NCBI RefSeq assembly: GCF_011397635.1
Contig: NC_064762.1
Span: 23,337,479 to 23,401,478, forward strand
Source: Epinephelus fuscoguttatus
Taxonomy: Eukaryota > Chordata > Actinopteri > Perciformes > Serranidae
Reading direction: 5' to 3'
Length of the DNA: 64,000 bases
This document shows, piece after piece, positions 63,665 to 64,000 of the stretch (the stretch's first letter is position 1; every line of letters begins with the position of its first letter). The notes under the pieces are model-generated. The model searched no databases. It was not told the DNA's origin and saw nothing but the letters and a program-made list of their open reading frames with translations. Position numbers and translations under genes: made by a program.

Positions 63665-64000
63665 GTGTGTATTCATCAGCCACTAAAAATAACATAACTG
63701 TTTCAAGAATTCTTGTAATTCTGTAGTCACTCTGCCATTTGGGTGATTTAGTTTTGTGGGTATTTGTGGTATAATTCCATCACAGTAGCAACAAATAACT
63801 GTTATTAATAATCGACTAGTCCATAGTTTTTAAGTAGAATATAATAGCCATAAATATGTCCACAATAATTTCCCAGAGTCAAAAGTGACCCCGTCAAATG
63901 TCTTGTTTTGTCCGTCCAAGTTGGTTATTTTATAATGACTTAAAACAGAAAAAAGCTCATCCTCAAATTTGGTGTTTTCGCTTCATAAATTAAATTTATA

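Overview
This window is vertebrate nuclear DNA, most probably from a teleost. The evidence is split genes with canonical GT-AG introns, a cannabinoid receptor, an akirin and a mitochondrial arginyl-tRNA synthetase, plus many interspersed repeats of kinds common in spiny-rayed fishes (hAT-like and PIF/Harbinger-like MITEs, tRNA-headed SINEs, CR1/L2-, RTE-like and L1-like LINE scraps, and dinucleotide, trinucleotide and tetranucleotide arrays). No bacterial, viral or organellar genes were seen.

Layout. Positions 1 to about 36,700 hold no protein-coding gene that I can support. They are mixed unique sequence and decayed mobile elements, upstream of cnr1. The best delimited elements are a SINE with a 10-bp target duplication (1076-1242), a 964-bp hAT-type MITE with an 8-bp duplication (4595-5558), a minus-strand LINE split by about 2.1 kb of other repeats (5890-6350 and 8498-8960), a PIF/Harbinger derivative with TTA duplications and a relic MADF exon (19723-20365), an L2-like reverse transcriptase relic (24647-26050) and a minisatellite of about 56-bp units (35036-35550).

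Three genes follow, all on the + strand. cnr1 (37755-39164) is a single-exon coding region for the CB1 receptor. akirin2 (coding 43765-48451, poly(A) signal at 49055) has five coding exons, the last adding only Tyr-Val-Ser and the stop. rars2 (from 51072, running off the right edge) shows 16 coding exons for about 472 residues of mitochondrial arginyl-tRNA synthetase. I joined the exons of akirin2 and rars2 by hand, checking reading phase at every junction; every junction is in phase.

The genes do not form a functional pathway. CB1 is a plasma-membrane Gi/o receptor, akirin2 is a nuclear factor that brings proteasomes into the nucleus and supports transcription, and RARS2 charges mitochondrial tRNA-Arg. 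Their order and orientation match what I recall of human 6q15 (CNR1, AKIRIN2, RARS2 co-oriented), but the human neighbours SPACA1 and ORC3 are not visible between them here. The most interesting non-gene structures are a >90%-looking inverted repeat pair inside rars2 intron 6, a perfect 23-bp-arm hairpin in akirin2 intron 2, a duplicated splice donor in rars2 intron 10, and opposed ZNF143-like motifs upstream of akirin2.
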